A DNA stretch of 6,654 bases, from the NCBI GenBank assembly GCA_944363745.1, contig CALVVD010000055.1, positions 1-6,654 on the forward strand. Direction: 5' to 3'. Positions 6,613-6,654 of this stretch are shown in pieces; the first letter of the stretch is position 1; each line of letters starts with the position of its first letter. The translations under genes and the position numbers were made by a program. This DNA is from an uncultured Bacilli bacterium. GTDB taxonomy: Bacteria > Bacillota_I > Bacilli_A > RF39 > UBA660. A model generated the notes under the pieces. That model saw only the letters and a program-made list of their open reading frames with translations. It did not search any database and was not told where the DNA came from.

Positions 6613-6626
6613 TTAGACACATCTAA
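6613..6626. repeat. Short inverted repeat upstream of the uppP promoter
   Basis: TTAGA, CACA, TCTAA is a dyad with 5-base arms and a 4-base centre. Its nearest edge is 15 bases beyond the -35 box, where an activator could bind. The arms are short and the DNA is AT-rich, so chance is a fair explanation. Confidence 0.3.
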
Positions 6627-6654
6627 ACACTAACCACCTAAGTAATAATGAGCA

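Noticed and set aside
6543..6620. N-terminal extension of UppP from a GTG at 6620 (26 extra residues)
   Set aside because: It covers the predicted promoter and ribosome binding site, has no Shine-Dalgarno of its own, and makes the protein longer than the family. The ATG at 6542 gives the usual UppP N terminus.
1..6654. CRISPR arrays, tRNA or rRNA genes, insertion sequences, plus-strand genes
   Set aside because: No regularly spaced repeats, cloverleaf-like sequence or transposase was seen. The minus strand is almost fully coding, leaving no credible plus-strand gene.

Overview
All seven genes in this window lie on the minus strand and are tightly packed. In transcription order they are: uppP, a DUF1016/YhcG-type PD-(D/E)XK nuclease gene, a ZIP metal transporter gene, a CmpB-like membrane protein gene, a phosphomannomutase/phosphoglucomutase gene, murG, and the 5' part of murB, which runs off the low-coordinate end. 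The DNA is very AT-rich, with A/T-ending codons, clear GGAGG-type ribosome binding sites, and proteins rich in Lys, Asn and Ile. Together with type IIb-like MurB features (a YRSS motif) and a CmpB-family protein, this suggests a low-GC member of the Bacillota, perhaps a Bacilli/Erysipelotrichia-like or uncultured gut lineage. TGG encodes tryptophan and TGA is used as a stop, so the standard bacterial code (table 11) fits better than the mycoplasma code. The organism makes a cell wall.

Layout. Positions 6543-6654 hold a promoter (extended -10) and ribosome binding site for uppP. UppP (6542-5727) recycles undecaprenyl diphosphate. After about 30 bases comes the DUF1016 nuclease gene (5696-4689). 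Six bases later is the ZIP gene (4682-3933), whose Shine-Dalgarno lies in the last codons of the nuclease gene. Eleven bases later is the CmpB-like gene (3921-3211). The only sizeable gap, 3132-3210 (79 bases), carries a good extended -10 promoter. It appears to start a second transcript: phosphohexomutase (3131-1758), murG (1727-651) and murB (649 to beyond base 1). No stem-loop terminator was found in any gap, so readthrough from the first group into the second is possible.

Function. Three genes serve peptidoglycan synthesis. MurB makes UDP-MurNAc, MurG makes lipid II on undecaprenyl phosphate, and UppP regenerates that carrier. The phosphohexomutase supplies hexose-1-phosphates for surface or storage sugars. 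The ZIP and CmpB-like proteins are membrane proteins with no visible link to wall synthesis. The DUF1016 nuclease is the only accessory-looking gene. I see no clearly new multi-gene system. The best leads are the nuclease gene with its internal perfect inverted repeat, the near-identical start regions of murG and murB, and residue changes in the MurG and ZIP signature motifs.
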